Shown piece by piece: positions 37,171 to 48,225 of a stretch of 64,000 nt of DNA (position 1 is its first letter; every line of letters begins with the position of its first letter). The notes beneath the pieces were generated by a model that had not been told where the DNA came from, did no database searches, and saw only the letters and a program-made list of their open reading frames with translations. The position numbers and the translations under genes are program-made. This DNA is from Miscanthus floridulus (Eukaryota > Streptophyta > Magnoliopsida > Poales > Poaceae), in assembly GCF_019320115.1 (NCBI RefSeq), contig NC_089589.1, positions 19,159,641 through 19,223,640 on the forward strand, in the 5' to 3' direction.

Positions 37171-40141
37171 TGTAGCACCCGGTTTTAAGAACAAAACCAG
37201 ATACGCACCATATGTGAGCCCAGAAAGTCAAATCTCACATATAGCTACAAATAAGGGTAATATCAAAAGACAATGCTCAATATATAATGTACTTAATATA
37301 AAGGATATAACCTTAGACAGCAAACAACGGAAAGACAACTCCGATCTTCGGGTGAAGACTTCAATCCACAGGGACAACTGACTAGTTGATCATAAGCCTA
37401 ACTCCTCCATACTAGCAATTTGGTACCCATCCAGGATTTTTTCAAAGATTTAAAAAGTAAAGTAAGCATAAGTACATGTCGTACTCAACAAATATAATAT
37501 GGGGCTCATGAGGCTCAAAAGGCTGACACTGGTTAACTGCGATTAGCTTTTAATGAGTCGTGATTTTAGCAATAGGGTGGCAACAAGTTTATCCACAAGC
37601 CCACATAAATACATGATCAGGTAAACATGAATAATGAATAGCATAAACAATAATCATTAGTGAACATCTTTATCATCAGTATCATCAGTGTCCATCATCT
37701 ATTTCGTAAGGGTTCCAAGGCCACTCGTGACCGTGAGCACGGCTGTTATAACAGTTTTACACTCTGCAGAGGTTGTACACTTTCACTGAGTCGTGATTTA
37801 CCCTTTTGCCCGAGGTCGCGAGCCTCTTAACCCACTACCAAGGAAGGTCGACAGGGTTTACAATGAAGCCTTTCAAAAGTTCGTCTAACAAGTTAGGGCC
37901 GCTAGGTTTCCCCATCAATAAGCATGAACTCCCCTCCAAGGAGTGACTGACAAAAGGTCAAGAAACCAAAATGCACTCAACCTGGCAGGCAAAGGTCATA
38001 CCTGTCAGAGTCCCTCTTGCGCCATAAAGGTAACCACTAACATGCTAGAAAAGGTCCTCATACTTGACTAAAGCCAGAGCCATGTAGCCCTCACAGTTGT
38101 ACTGTAAGTCCCCGATGATCACTTACAGATAAGTCCTTAGGGAGGAATCTAGAGCACCATAAAATAGCCCAATGCTCTAGCCCCCTTGTTCCATGTTGCT
38201 AAAAAACATCTTTTAGTGTTTATTGCATATACCATTAGTCAAGTTACAAGATTATGGTTTTAGTTGAGCACTAGCATCATACTACCCAATGCAATACCCC
38301 AAAGGAATCCAAGATATCAAATAGCTTGGAAAATTACTACGGTTGTCAAGGTAGACACATGCATATGATTAAAATGATATTAAGGTGAATAGGACAACAA
38401 GGATGATCCCATGCTATACTTGTCTTAAACTCAGATCCTTCTTCTAGTCCAAACCTTCAATGAATTGTTTTTGGATTCACCGCGTATAGCTCACCGACTG
38501 GACATGATCATAAAACACCACAGAAACATCCATGCTATACACGAAGCAAACAATAGAAATAAATTAGAACAATACATCAAACATAATAAACAATAGGTAA
38601 AAATGTTTTAAAGATGTTCTACACGTTACTACGAACACACAGACGCGAAAAGCACTCTAATCGGAGCTATAACGAAAAAGTTATGAATTAAACAAGATTT
38701 TCTTTAATAAAATAATAGATTAAATCTAACCTCGAATTTTAAAAGTTGAAAATATGTTTAACAGTAGGATGAACACGTAGATTACTCAATTACAAATCTA
38801 ACGCAACTTAAATGGATCAAAACGGAGTTAAAACGAAGATTTTATAGCCTAAATAAGACTAGTGGCAAAACTGTAAATAGATAAAAGCGTATTTTGGATC
38901 TACCCAAAGAAACTACGTTTTCAAAAGAAAACGTATTTTGAATCTAACAGAGGGATTTTACGCTTTCTGAAAGAGAAAACGTATTCTGAATCTACTAGAA
39001 AGAAACTGTGCTTTCGGAATAGGAAAACGTATTCTGGAAGTGCGCCATGGAGTGCGGGTTATATTACGCGAAACTGCAGGGGCTCTTTTGCAAATAAACC
39101 CGGCGAAGGGGTACGGGCGATCTTGGACCGTTGGATTGAATCTGGACGGTCTAGATTAGAAAGAAGGGGGAGAGAGAGTCACCGGCGGGAGAAGAAAACC
39201 GGCGCGATGGAGCTCCATTACCTGCGGCGAGAAGCTTCCCGGAGCGCTCGGTTTGGGCCCTAGAGGCCACGGTTTGATGAGCCGAGAGCACAGGGAACAA
39301 GAGGAGAAGGCGGTGAACTCACCTAGGGCCTTCTTGCGGTCGACGGCGGGTCTATGGCGTCGGGCGGCGACGGCGACGGCGAGAGGAGAAAAATCTAATT
39401 TACTGCACGAGGGATTTTCCAAATGAGGGCCTTCTCTTACGGTAGTTTTGGTGTGCTTTGCCCAAGGGGTTGGTACATATTTATAGGGAGAAAAACTCCC
39501 CACATCTACATCATCTAGCAATATGGTACTAATTGATGTTGCACCCTCCACATTTACTAATGGACCTAAATAATCATTAAAGTCTATTAGTAAATAAATG
39601 CATGGGTCTTTGAGATTTATTAGGATTATTGCACATGGGCTTTGAGAGTTGGTTGAAAAATGGGATATATTATTTATTTTCGGAATTAATTAATTTCACG
39701 AATAAAATAATTCTAGAAAAGTCCAGAATTGATATTTAAGCCACTAAAATTACTCCGAGACCTCCGAAAATTTGGGAAAAAATCCCAGAGACACTTTGGA
39801 ACATGATGAACCCAAATAAAGTATTTGGAGCTTATGAAAAGATTGTTGGGAACTTGGAACATAAAGATTAAGGTGTAGGAGGTAGGAATTAAATTCCAGA
39901 AAGAAGCTGGAAAATTCCTAGAGATAGATATTCATCTCCTAAACGTATTTAAAAAAAAAACACATTTTGCACATAGAAACACAAAGTGCGACCGGCATGA
40001 ATGCAACAAACACGTTTCTACCTTAAGATAAATTTTAATCTAATGAAAATTTATTATTTCCCCATGTTTTCATGAGCATAAAAATACAAAATTAAATCAT
40101 TTTAGCTCTATTTCAAGAGGAGCAAATTTTAGGGTGTTACA
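37171..40141 (-). mobile_element. Solo LTR (about 3.0 kb), inverted
   Basis: Ends TGTAGCACCC and GGGTGTTACA, flanked by a perfect 5 bp duplication TGCAC (37166-37170 and 40142-40146). Read on the minus strand it starts TGTAACACCCTAAAATTTGC, matching the LTRs at 1 and 24017, and shares the 'gtgagcacgg' region with the first. No internal region, hence a solo LTR. A minus-strand GC-rich segment near 39150-39550 gives an accidental ORF. Confidence 0.9.
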
Positions 40142-40922
40142 TGCACACAGTGCCTTGACCACTGCACCATCACTCTAGTGCTCTTGAACAGTGCCTTGAA
40201 CTGTGTCTTATCTGGACTTAGCTTCTATTTGTTCGGCTATTAGATTCCTTCCACTGCCAGACTATCCAATCCATGTTTTTGAACAGTCCCACCCACGAAG
40301 GGCTTGGCTGGACACCAAATGTGTTTGTCTGGTGCTGTCATTAATTTTCTATACTTGCGGAGTATTTGGCCTATGCATTTTTCTTGTTTTGACTCCAATT
40401 TCTTGGTCCTAACTCAAAATTGACTAAAACTTGTTTTCCTGGTTCCTTTCTAGATCCCAAGTGTACGTCACTAAGCTCATGAAACTCATAGGTCAAGCTA
40501 CTAGCTCTCATTCCTCCCTTTATAGTACACTCGAAGATTCCAAACTAGCAAAATCTATTTACCCCTTGTTCTTAGCCTTCAATCCAAGTTCTTGATCACC
40601 TTGAAATAAAAATTGGGGGTCACATTCCTCTTGTGCTCTTGTTACCCATCTTTGAAATTGTTAAAACAAATCTTAGTCACAATAGCACGCAGTTTTCATT
40701 AAGCACCAATACATACCTGTTACCTAGGGGCTTAGATCCTTCCAGACTTTATTGTTCATTGATACATTGTGCAAAAGTAAGTATAGTCTCTTCATTCAGA
40801 AAGGGTGAAGTTAGTTCCTTGGTAATTTTGCACATTCATCAAATTTTCTGAGAAACATTTTGCATGCTAAACCTTGTGACGTACTTCAGAACCCATATAT
40901 CTTATCTTCAAACTGACACTAG

Positions 40923-42551
40923 GCATGATGACGCCAAGAAGCATCGGAAGGAGAACAGCACTGAAAATTTGGAAAACCTGGACACCTCTACTTCACTATC
41001 CGTTATAGAAGGATCCGTACAGAACAATTGGGATTTTGAGAATTTTACTGCTTCATCATCAAATGCTTCTACAGCGACATATGCCTCTCCACCTCCAAAC
41101 ATTACCAATAAAGGCAAGTCCTATGCGTCTTAATGCTACTTCCTTATGTAATGTTTTAAACGTTGGTGCGAGTACAGCTGTACACGTTCTACTTGGGTAA
41201 ACATGCTATACTGTTAGATTTGAAGAGTTTGATCCATTATCAATCACTGTATTGGCAACAAAAGTAGATCATTTTTCTACCTAACAATAATAAGAAAGCC
41301 TTTTAGCTCCAAGCAACTTTTTGCTACCGACAAAAGAAATTAAGAATTGATGTTATTTTAATTCCAGATGGAAGCTCTGGTCAAGAAAAGAACCATGCCA
41401 CATCACAGATACCTGCTTTGGCGTTGGAGTATTTGGCACCATACTCACAGCTGGAACTGAACCAATCAATTGTGTGCACCCTTCTCTATGGACTCTGTTT
41501 CTTGTCTGTTTATGTTTCCATTTTCTGAGAACTTGTAAGGCAACGTGTTTCTTGTCTCATGTTTATATATCTTTCCTTGTGTAGGCTCCTGGAGCACATC
41601 AGTACCCAGATCCTTACTATGCAGGCATGGTTACTACCTATGGAAGTCAAGCTGTGGTACTATTTTATGCTGATTTAAGCATTAGAAATCATGGGGCCCA
41701 TTTTATGCAAATTTTAATTTTAATAGCGCTAGTCTAAATAACAGCACTAGGTACTATGCTTTACTCAGGCAAAATATGAAATCTGAGATAAAGAATTGAA
41801 GACAAGTGGAGAGTGGAGATGTATTGAACAGTCGTCAGTTCTTAAATATGAGCATCCCTATTAAAATTACAGAACATAATCCAGAAAATGGAAGCAGAAT
41901 TGAATTGAATATACTTGGGTTCATTTGGTAAAAAATTGCTAACCTATGGTAAGCAGAAACGTTTGGTTGTGTGCATGTGGGTGTGCGTGTGTAGGGTTGG
42001 TGTGTATGTGCACATGAAACGACACTACAGCTTGTCCCATTAGAGGTATCAAAAGAAGAAGAAATGTTCGGTTGTCATAGCTATGGAAGATGGTAGTGCT
42101 CAGATGTCTTTGGATCAAGTACAACACTCTGAATAGACGATTTCATCTTCAGTTATACAATTTATGTAATTATGTATATATCAACACCTCTATGTTCAAA
42201 GCTCGATCGAACTGCCTGAATTAACTTGAAAAAACAAAGAGCACTGCTACACGTACAACCATTTGAGTACAACTCAAGATTCCGACTGTTAAAATCACGT
42301 GGATGGGAACAGTTTAGATGCATGGTTGTACTTTAGCTGTAGTCAAATTTCCCTTCCTCTTGTGTTATAGTTATAAGTGAAGTATATAACTTGACAGCTT
42401 GCTAAGAACTTGCATTTGATATTGCAGCCATATCTTCATGAGTCTCGTCATCTTCACGCGATGAGGAGGGCAAAAGGAACTGGGGGACGCTTCCTAAACA
42501 CAAAGAAAAGTGACAATGGCACTCCCAATAGTAAAGCTGAACCTAAGAAAG
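40923..42551 (+). CDS. NF-YA-derived exons lacking the subunit-interaction exon
   Basis: Four exons: 40923-41113, 41368-41471, 41585-41656, 42428-42551. Exon 1 ([20 protein letters not shown] and onward) is not recognised as NF-YA and could be linker. Exons 2 and 3 match the NF-YA region before the core ([48 protein letters not shown]). Exon 4 has the A2 DNA-binding segment ([31 protein letters not shown]). The exon for the A1 helix (VNAKQYHGILRRRQ type), which contacts NF-YB/NF-YC, is absent between 41657 and 42427, yet exons 3 and 4 still join in phase 0. Exon 1 ends at a GC donor (AAAG/GCAAGT). Exon 4 has a donor at 42552 joining in phase to the SGT1 exon. NF-YA normally binds CCAAT boxes in the NF-Y trimer; without A1 that seems impossible. 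No start codon is certain. Confidence 0.7.
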
Positions 42552-42559
42552 GTAGTACA

Positions 42560-42725
42560 GGGCGTACCCAGTGCAGAGAGCTCCCGCTCTGTGCGGGGTC
42601 TGGGGAAGGGTGTCAGTGGCAAGCCTTACTCTCGCCTATGCAATGCGAGGAGACCGCGACTCGAACCCGGGACCTTCCGGTCACAGGCGGTAAGACTCTA
42701 CCGCTTGCACCAGGCCCGCCCTTCT
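42560..42725 (-). mobile_element. SINE of the grass Au type
   Basis: On the minus strand a tRNA-derived head has an A box TGGTGCAAGCGG (42701-42712) and a B box GGTTCGAGTC (42658-42667), then a body with 'gcgagagtaaggcttgcc' and an end near 'tgcactgggtacgccc'. Sequence and length match Au SINEs of grasses. It lies in the intron directly after the last NF-YA codons, 8 bp past the donor. A target duplication is not clear. Confidence 0.88.
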
Positions 42726-42944
42726 CAAGTAACCGTATAGTGAAGCTACTAATTTGAGTGTAGTGGATTTGTGCACACGTTAGTTTTGTAGTGTGTCCAT
42801 TTTGTGGTTCATCTGTACATGATCAACAGTTTGAGATGAACAGATTTCTGTAGATAATATTAGCCAATTAATAATCTGGATCATTTCTTTCTTGAACTGT
42901 CTTGCATTTCTTAGAGACATTTTATTTGTATATATGTTCTGCAG

Positions 42945-43368
42945 CTGAAACAGCCCCAAGACCTTCATACCCATCTTCAAAGCCAAAAAAAGACTGGGAT
43001 AAACTGGAAGCTGAGGTAAAAAAGGAGGTATGATCAAGATTCCCACTTATATATGTACCACTCTTATTGCTGCCACTTAGGTTTCTCGAATATGTATGGG
43101 GTTGCATGATTTGTGTCTGCATCAGGAGAACGAAGAAAAACTTGATGGCGATGCTGCATTGAACAAATTCTTCCGTGACATCTACAAGGATGCTGATGAA
43201 GATATGCGGAGGGCCATGATGAAGTCATTCGTACGTGATCTTTGGCCCAGCTAATACTGGTTTTGGAACCAACTATATTTTATGTATACTCACGTATCCT
43301 GCAGGTGGAATCTAATGGCACTGTTCTCTCAACCAATTGGAAAGATGTTGGATCAAAGAAGGTGGCCG
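42945..43368 (+). CDS. SGT1-derived SGS domain exons
   Basis: Exons 42945-43027, 43126-43230 and the first part of 43305-43823. They encode the end of SGT1: [76 protein letters not shown]. This is nearly the whole SGS domain of a grass SGT1, an HSP90 co-chaperone needed for NLR stability. The TPR and CS (HSP90-binding) domains are absent, and the last 15 or so residues (normally EGSPPDGMELKKWEY) are replaced by BEL1-like sequence from about 43363. Introns have GT-AG ends with phases 0 and 0, and the first exon needs one upstream base, which the NF-YA donor supplies. Retained introns argue for capture at DNA level. No start codon of its own. Confidence 0.85.
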
Positions 43369-46300
43369 CTGTGGACATGTCGTCGCCGCCGCCGCAGGCA
43401 CAGACTTTCGGCGGCGCCGCGGCGGCTGGGGTCAGCGCCGTGCTCAGCCTGTCGTCCCGAGAGGCAGCGCCGCCGCCGGTCATGGTGGCCGCGGTGGCCG
43501 GCCCTGGCTGCACCGACGAGGGCAAGTACCTGGGCGTGGCGGCCACGTCGCAGGGGCAGATGGTGATGAGCTCCAAGTACCTCAAGGCCGCGCAGGAGCT
43601 GCTCGACGAGGTGGTGAGCGTCAGCAAGGGCGTCGAGGACGCCAACAAGACGACCAAGAGCCTGGCGGCGGTGAAGGAGGAGGAGGACTCGGAGGGCGTG
43701 TCCAGTGGCGGCACCGATGACGGTTCCGGCGCAAAGAGCGGTGGCGGCGCGGCGGAGATGTCCACCGCGGAGCGGCATGAGCTGCAGATGAAGAAGAGCA
43801 AGCTTATCAACATGCTTGACGAGGTCAGTAGTATATATAAATAGCACAGTTTATGGCTTCAATTCATACTACTAAGATTAATTTCACAAGTTATTTTCCA
43901 TTTGATGTATTTCTCTCGATCGTGTTCAAAAATAAGATATTTTTAAAAAACCTGTTTTTAATTGCTGTTGATGAGGCCTTGAGGGTCCTTGATTTTTCAT
44001 GCAAGTTTTTAGTTATGTTGCCTCAAATTTGACAGGGAGAGATATTTTGTCTTGTTTTTGCTGTTTGCTTGCTTCTACAGTCTAAGACAGTGTCACAGTG
44101 TTATGTATTAAAAGGCTAGGAACCATTTGCCTTTCGGTTATCTTTGTTATGCTGTTTCTTTTTCTGAAAGATGAGTGACACAAGTTGTTTGGAACAGTGC
44201 ATGGCTTTAATTTTAATTTGATGGATATATATCATCAGACTTTTCCCCCACTTTAAATCCTTCTCTTAATCAAGCATCCATGCTGTATCAACTTGCTGTA
44301 GTAGTATCAATACCAATTATTGTTCCCCTACTTAATTCTGTGATTTCCACCTCGCAGAAAACACTAGTTATTATGTGGTTTAATTATTACCAGCTTATTA
44401 CATACTTAGAGGATTCTTATTGGTACACCTTATCACCACTTAGGTTCTGTTCTTTTTTTCCTTTTGAAATGTCTTAATTTCATTTTAAGCGTATGGGGTA
44501 ACAACTAAGAGGTTCGGTTCTAATAGTAAAATGAAAGCAATAATATATATATTTTTTTGTGTGTGTGGAAGAGAATGAAAACAATATAATCCAAGACAAA
44601 GTGCCATATAGAAGGTATAGAGTATATATATGAACATATTTAACTAATAACATAACAAGTGGCAATGAAAACCATATCCTCTACTATCATGTACAACGAA
44701 ATATATGGCAAGTGGAGGTCTTTCAGCAAACAAAATAATCCTTAAGAGATGCCCTGTTCGCTTGGCTGATAAGCCATGGCTGAAAGTACTGTTGGCTGAT
44801 TTGTTGTGAGAGAAAAATACGGTTCGTTGGCTGAAAAAGTACGGCTTATAGCGCAAATAAATTAAATTCAACTACTTCCATTCTTTTGGTTGTACTTTGT
44901 CCATGCCAGTACAAACAAGCTTCAATTCGCTGCTTCATCAGATGTGTCTCTTTTTGTCTGCAATAGCCTGCTTCATGAGTGTACACTGTACTGCCAGCTG
45001 AATCTGAATGCGAGTACTACCAAATATCAATTTTTATTATTTTTATTAAAAGAAAAACATAAATTTCACTATCTCGTTAATTTTCCCCATGTCTTGTATA
45101 TATACATCATTTCTGTGCATGAGTAGACATATCATATCAGGAGGCGTGTAGCAGTTGCGATTGCACCGATCAGCATTGATAGAGTTTGTTGACGAACAGT
45201 TGGTTGGATGGGATCATCACTAACGAGCTATACTTATAATCAGCTAGTAGGCCAGTAGCTTGCTAGTAGTAGCAGTAGCACGCCCTGATTAATGAATTAG
45301 AGTGGTCAATGGCTGACTGACACTGTTGTGTGTGCATGGTGGCGATCGATGTCGACAACAATCGACAATGGCAGGTGGAGCAGCGGTACCGGCAGTACCA
45401 CGGGCAGATGCAGGCGGTGTCGTCGTCGTTCGAGGCGACGGCGGGCGCCGGGTCGGCGCGGACGTACACGGCGCTGGCGCTGCGCACCATCTCGCGGCAG
45501 TTCCGGTGCCTGCGGGACGCGATCGCGGCGCAGGTGCGCGTGGCGAGCCGGGCGCTGGGCGAGGATGCTGACGCCGCCGGGGGCCGCACCGTCGGGTCCC
45601 GCCTCCGCTACATCGACCACCAGCTCCGGCAGCAGCACGCGCTGCAGCAGCTCGGCATGATGCAGGGCGACGCCTGGCGGCCCCAGCGTGGCCTCCCCGA
45701 GCGCTCCGTCTCCATCCTCCGCGCCTGGCTCTTCGAGCACTTCCTGCATCCGTGAGTCCCATCTCATCCTCCTCACTGCACAAGCTGCAGTATAGCTGCC
45801 TAGCTAGGTAGCTCATCATGAGCCCTTGTACTCTTCGACCTACTCCATTGCTCTTTGTTTGGCCCTTTGCTTGCTTGCTTTCGTGCCCATGGCGCCATGC
45901 ATGCAGCCTCACACCTCATCGTGTCCGCCTCTAATTGGTCCGCATGGATCCTGTGTCGTCATGCAGATACCCCAAGGATTCGGACAAGATCATGCTCGCC
46001 AAGCAAACCGGGCTCACCAGGAGTCAGGTCAGTAAATAAAACTGATGAATAGCATTTCTTTCTTCTCCTGTTTATCATCAATTTGACTGTTTTACTGGCT
46101 GTGTGTAAATTAACTTTCAAAAAAAAATTGTTCTTGATTTCTGTTAGGTGTCGAACTGGTTCATCAACGCAAGGGTGCGGCTGTGGAAGCCCATGGCGGA
46201 GGAGATGTACCTGGAGGAGACCAAGGACCAGGACGGTGGCGGCGGCGGCGGCGGCAATGACGAGGGCAAGTCAGGTGGCGGCGGGAGCAAGAGCGGCGAC

Positions 46301-46969
46301 ACTGTCGACGGCGTCACGCTGAGGGCGGACGCCATGTCCAAGTCCGCGGTGCGCGTGGGAGGCGGCGGGGCGGCGGAGAGCGCGTCCACCAACAAGGGCA
46401 TCCATGGCTCCTCCCTGCTCGAGCTCGGCGGCGGCGGCGACCACCAGCAGTCTCACGCGGGGTTCTACGACGACGATGAAGACGACGGCGACGACGCGAT
46501 GGGGCGGAGGCTCAAGAAGGCGCGCGGGGACGAGCCGGCGCTGGCGTTCCACCACGTGCACGACATGGCCGCGCTGCACGCGCAGGCCATGGCGGCCGTG
46601 AGGCAGCAGCAACGGGAGCTGTTCATGAAGAGCATGGTGAGCAGCGGTGCTGGCGCGAGGGACCACCACCACCACCACCACCAGGACGGCGGCGGCGGGT
46701 ACTCGCTGTTCGCGCCGGGGCCGTACGGGCAGTTCGCCACGGAGCCCGCCGCCTTCGCGTTCGCCGGGAACGGCGGGGTGTCGCTGACGTTCGGCCTCCC
46801 GCACGGCGCTGGAGGCAGCGCCGCCGAGCAGACCGCGTCGTTCCTCATGGGCAGCACCACGGCCGGCGCCGACAGCGGCAGCCACGGCGGCGCCAGCGGC
46901 GGCTACGACATAAACATGCAGAGCACTGAGTCGGTGGCGGCGCAGCTCATGAGGGACTTCGTGGCCTAG
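43305..46969 (+). CDS. BEL1-like homeodomain (TALE) protein, N-terminus replaced
   Basis: Exons 43305-43823 (BEL1 part from about 43366), 45375-45751, 45967-46027, 46148-46969; stop TAG at 46967-46969. Phases match throughout. Visible: VLSLSS motif, SKY box ([20 protein letters not shown]), BELL domain ([39 protein letters not shown]), TALE homeodomain with the PYP insertion ([15 protein letters not shown]) and helix 3 ([15 protein letters not shown]), and a C-terminal ZIBEL-like [13 protein letters not shown]1-like proteins pair with KNOX proteins to control meristem and organ development in the nucleus. The normal first exon half (about 100-150 residues) is missing and the frame comes straight from SGT1 without a stop. 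The first in-frame ATG in the BEL1 part is at 43377. A likely poly(A) signal AATAAA is near 47057. Confidence 0.88.
43824..45374 (+). other. Large intron of the BEL1-like gene
   Basis: Donor GAG/GTCAGT, acceptor ATGGCAG. It carries a probable hAT-type MITE at about 44748-44860 ('gccctgttcgcttggctgataagcc' and 'ggctgaaaaagtacggcttata' as inverted ends). Otherwise no feature. A long first intron is usual for this family. Confidence 0.75.
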
Positions 46970-47545
46970 CTCGTAGGACACGTAGTATAGCAGTCGTCCG
47001 TCCACGCAAATTAATCAATCTCTCCATCGATTAATTAATTTAGAGCTTGTATAGAAATAAAGGGTTGTTCAAGCCTAAATATGCTTGCATGTATAAAGCA
47101 GTTAAGCTTGGACTATAGGTTTTGGGAATGTAAAGATGGGATAAATATCATGGGGGCGATGTATATAGGTATAGGATGATAGGTAACTAGTTGATACCCA
47201 AACATTGTACAAGATTTTATATGTAGATCATAGGGATTGGGGGGTATACAGTAAAGTATGTGAAGGGGTATATTGGAACTGGACTTGGAACTTGGAAGTG
47301 TATGTGGTAGAAGCTAGCGAACTAGTATTATCTGCAGTAATTCAGTATTTGTTTTGCTTACTGTAAACAGATCACATTCCAACTCATTGGCAGCACCACC
47401 ATGTGCTGCTGGATGACATTGTGGATAACCATGCTCCAGTAGAATCAAGTGATCTACCTCTGAATGTTGGCAGGCAGCAGCAGCGAGTAACAACTAACAA
47501 CACAATAACCTGATCAGAGGAATGACTCAGAATCTGCTCATATAG
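46970..47545. other. 3' UTR and downstream DNA of the BEL1-like gene
   Basis: Contains the likely poly(A) signal 'gaaataaaggg' near 47055. No further gene signal. Confidence 0.5.
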
Positions 47546-47935
47546 TTTTTTTTTTGTTTTTTGTTTTTTTTTTTTTGGTGAAAGATCCGGGATGATTACT
47601 TGCTTATTATTAATAAGATGGGAGAAGAGTTACATGCGCAAGGTGCGCCTACAAGCACCAGAACCAGCAGACTGCTGGGTCTGGATGATGACTAAAGTGG
47701 ATTACTCATTTGTGTACATTGCAACTAGGAAAACAAAAGCTTCTTTCTCTACCGATTTCCCCAAGTAAGCCTCATCGATGATTTCAGAGAAATTAACCGG
47801 AGTTTTTTCGTTTCTCTTGAAGATTTTGTCTTTTCTTTGCTTCCAAATGGACCAGACTGTTAAGATTGCCAAGGAGTGTCCTATAATAGCGCCTTCTCCT
47901 GATATGTTCAGCAGCCATTCAGCACTTTCAGCTCA
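47546..47935 (-). mobile_element. 5'-truncated LINE 3' end
   Basis: A T-rich run at 47546-47577 is the poly(A) tail of a minus-strand element. Upstream on that strand the sequence reads SIWKQRKDKIFKRNEK and SEIIDEAYLGKSVEKEAF, ending VAMYTNE and a stop, the usual C-terminus of plant LINE ORF2. Unlike the LINE at 7.4-20.4 kb it has no obvious stops in this stretch, so it is younger. Confidence 0.75.
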
Positions 47936-48225
47936 GATAGTTTTTCACTAGTCATGCTAACTGAGTCTGATGTGAGGTGACTTATAACAAAGGTGGTATT
48001 CCATCTTTTTGTTGTGTGAAATAAACCAACCCAAGAATTTCCATTCTAAATAACAGTACAAAAAATCCACTAATAGGCGACCAAACATGGCTAACTAACA
48101 AACAAACTAAGATCATACAAACAAAACATTGCCTAATGATCACCCTTGCGTTGTTTTCCTTCTTCCATTTCTGCGATCTGGTCTCATGAAGGATGCCACA
48201 TTTGCACAGATTCAGATGTCTCGGG

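Larger units (their letters stand above)
34567..40922 (+). other. Gap between the NLR and the NF-YA-like exons; possible 6.4 kb intron filled with repeats
   Basis: Holds a truncated MITE-like sequence with a GAGCAACTCCAGCAATGG end (about 34703), an unclassified old repeat (about 35300-37165 and 40147-40900), two local tandem duplications and a solo LTR (37171-40141). No gene. It is bounded by a consensus donor (GTCAG/GTACGA) and an acceptor (CTGACACTAG/GCATG) whose phases match. Confidence 0.5.

Noticed and set aside
42650..42725. tRNA gene on the minus strand
   Set aside because: A and B boxes are present, but there is no cloverleaf continuation, and the sequence goes on as an Au SINE body.
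43280..43847. Long minus-strand ORFs over the BEL1 first exon
   Set aside because: Shadows of a GC-rich coding exon on the plus strand; no domain.
45263..47005. Several long minus- and plus-strand alternative ORFs over the BEL1 exons
   Set aside because: High GC suppresses stops in all frames. Only the frame with POX and homeodomain has conserved sequence.
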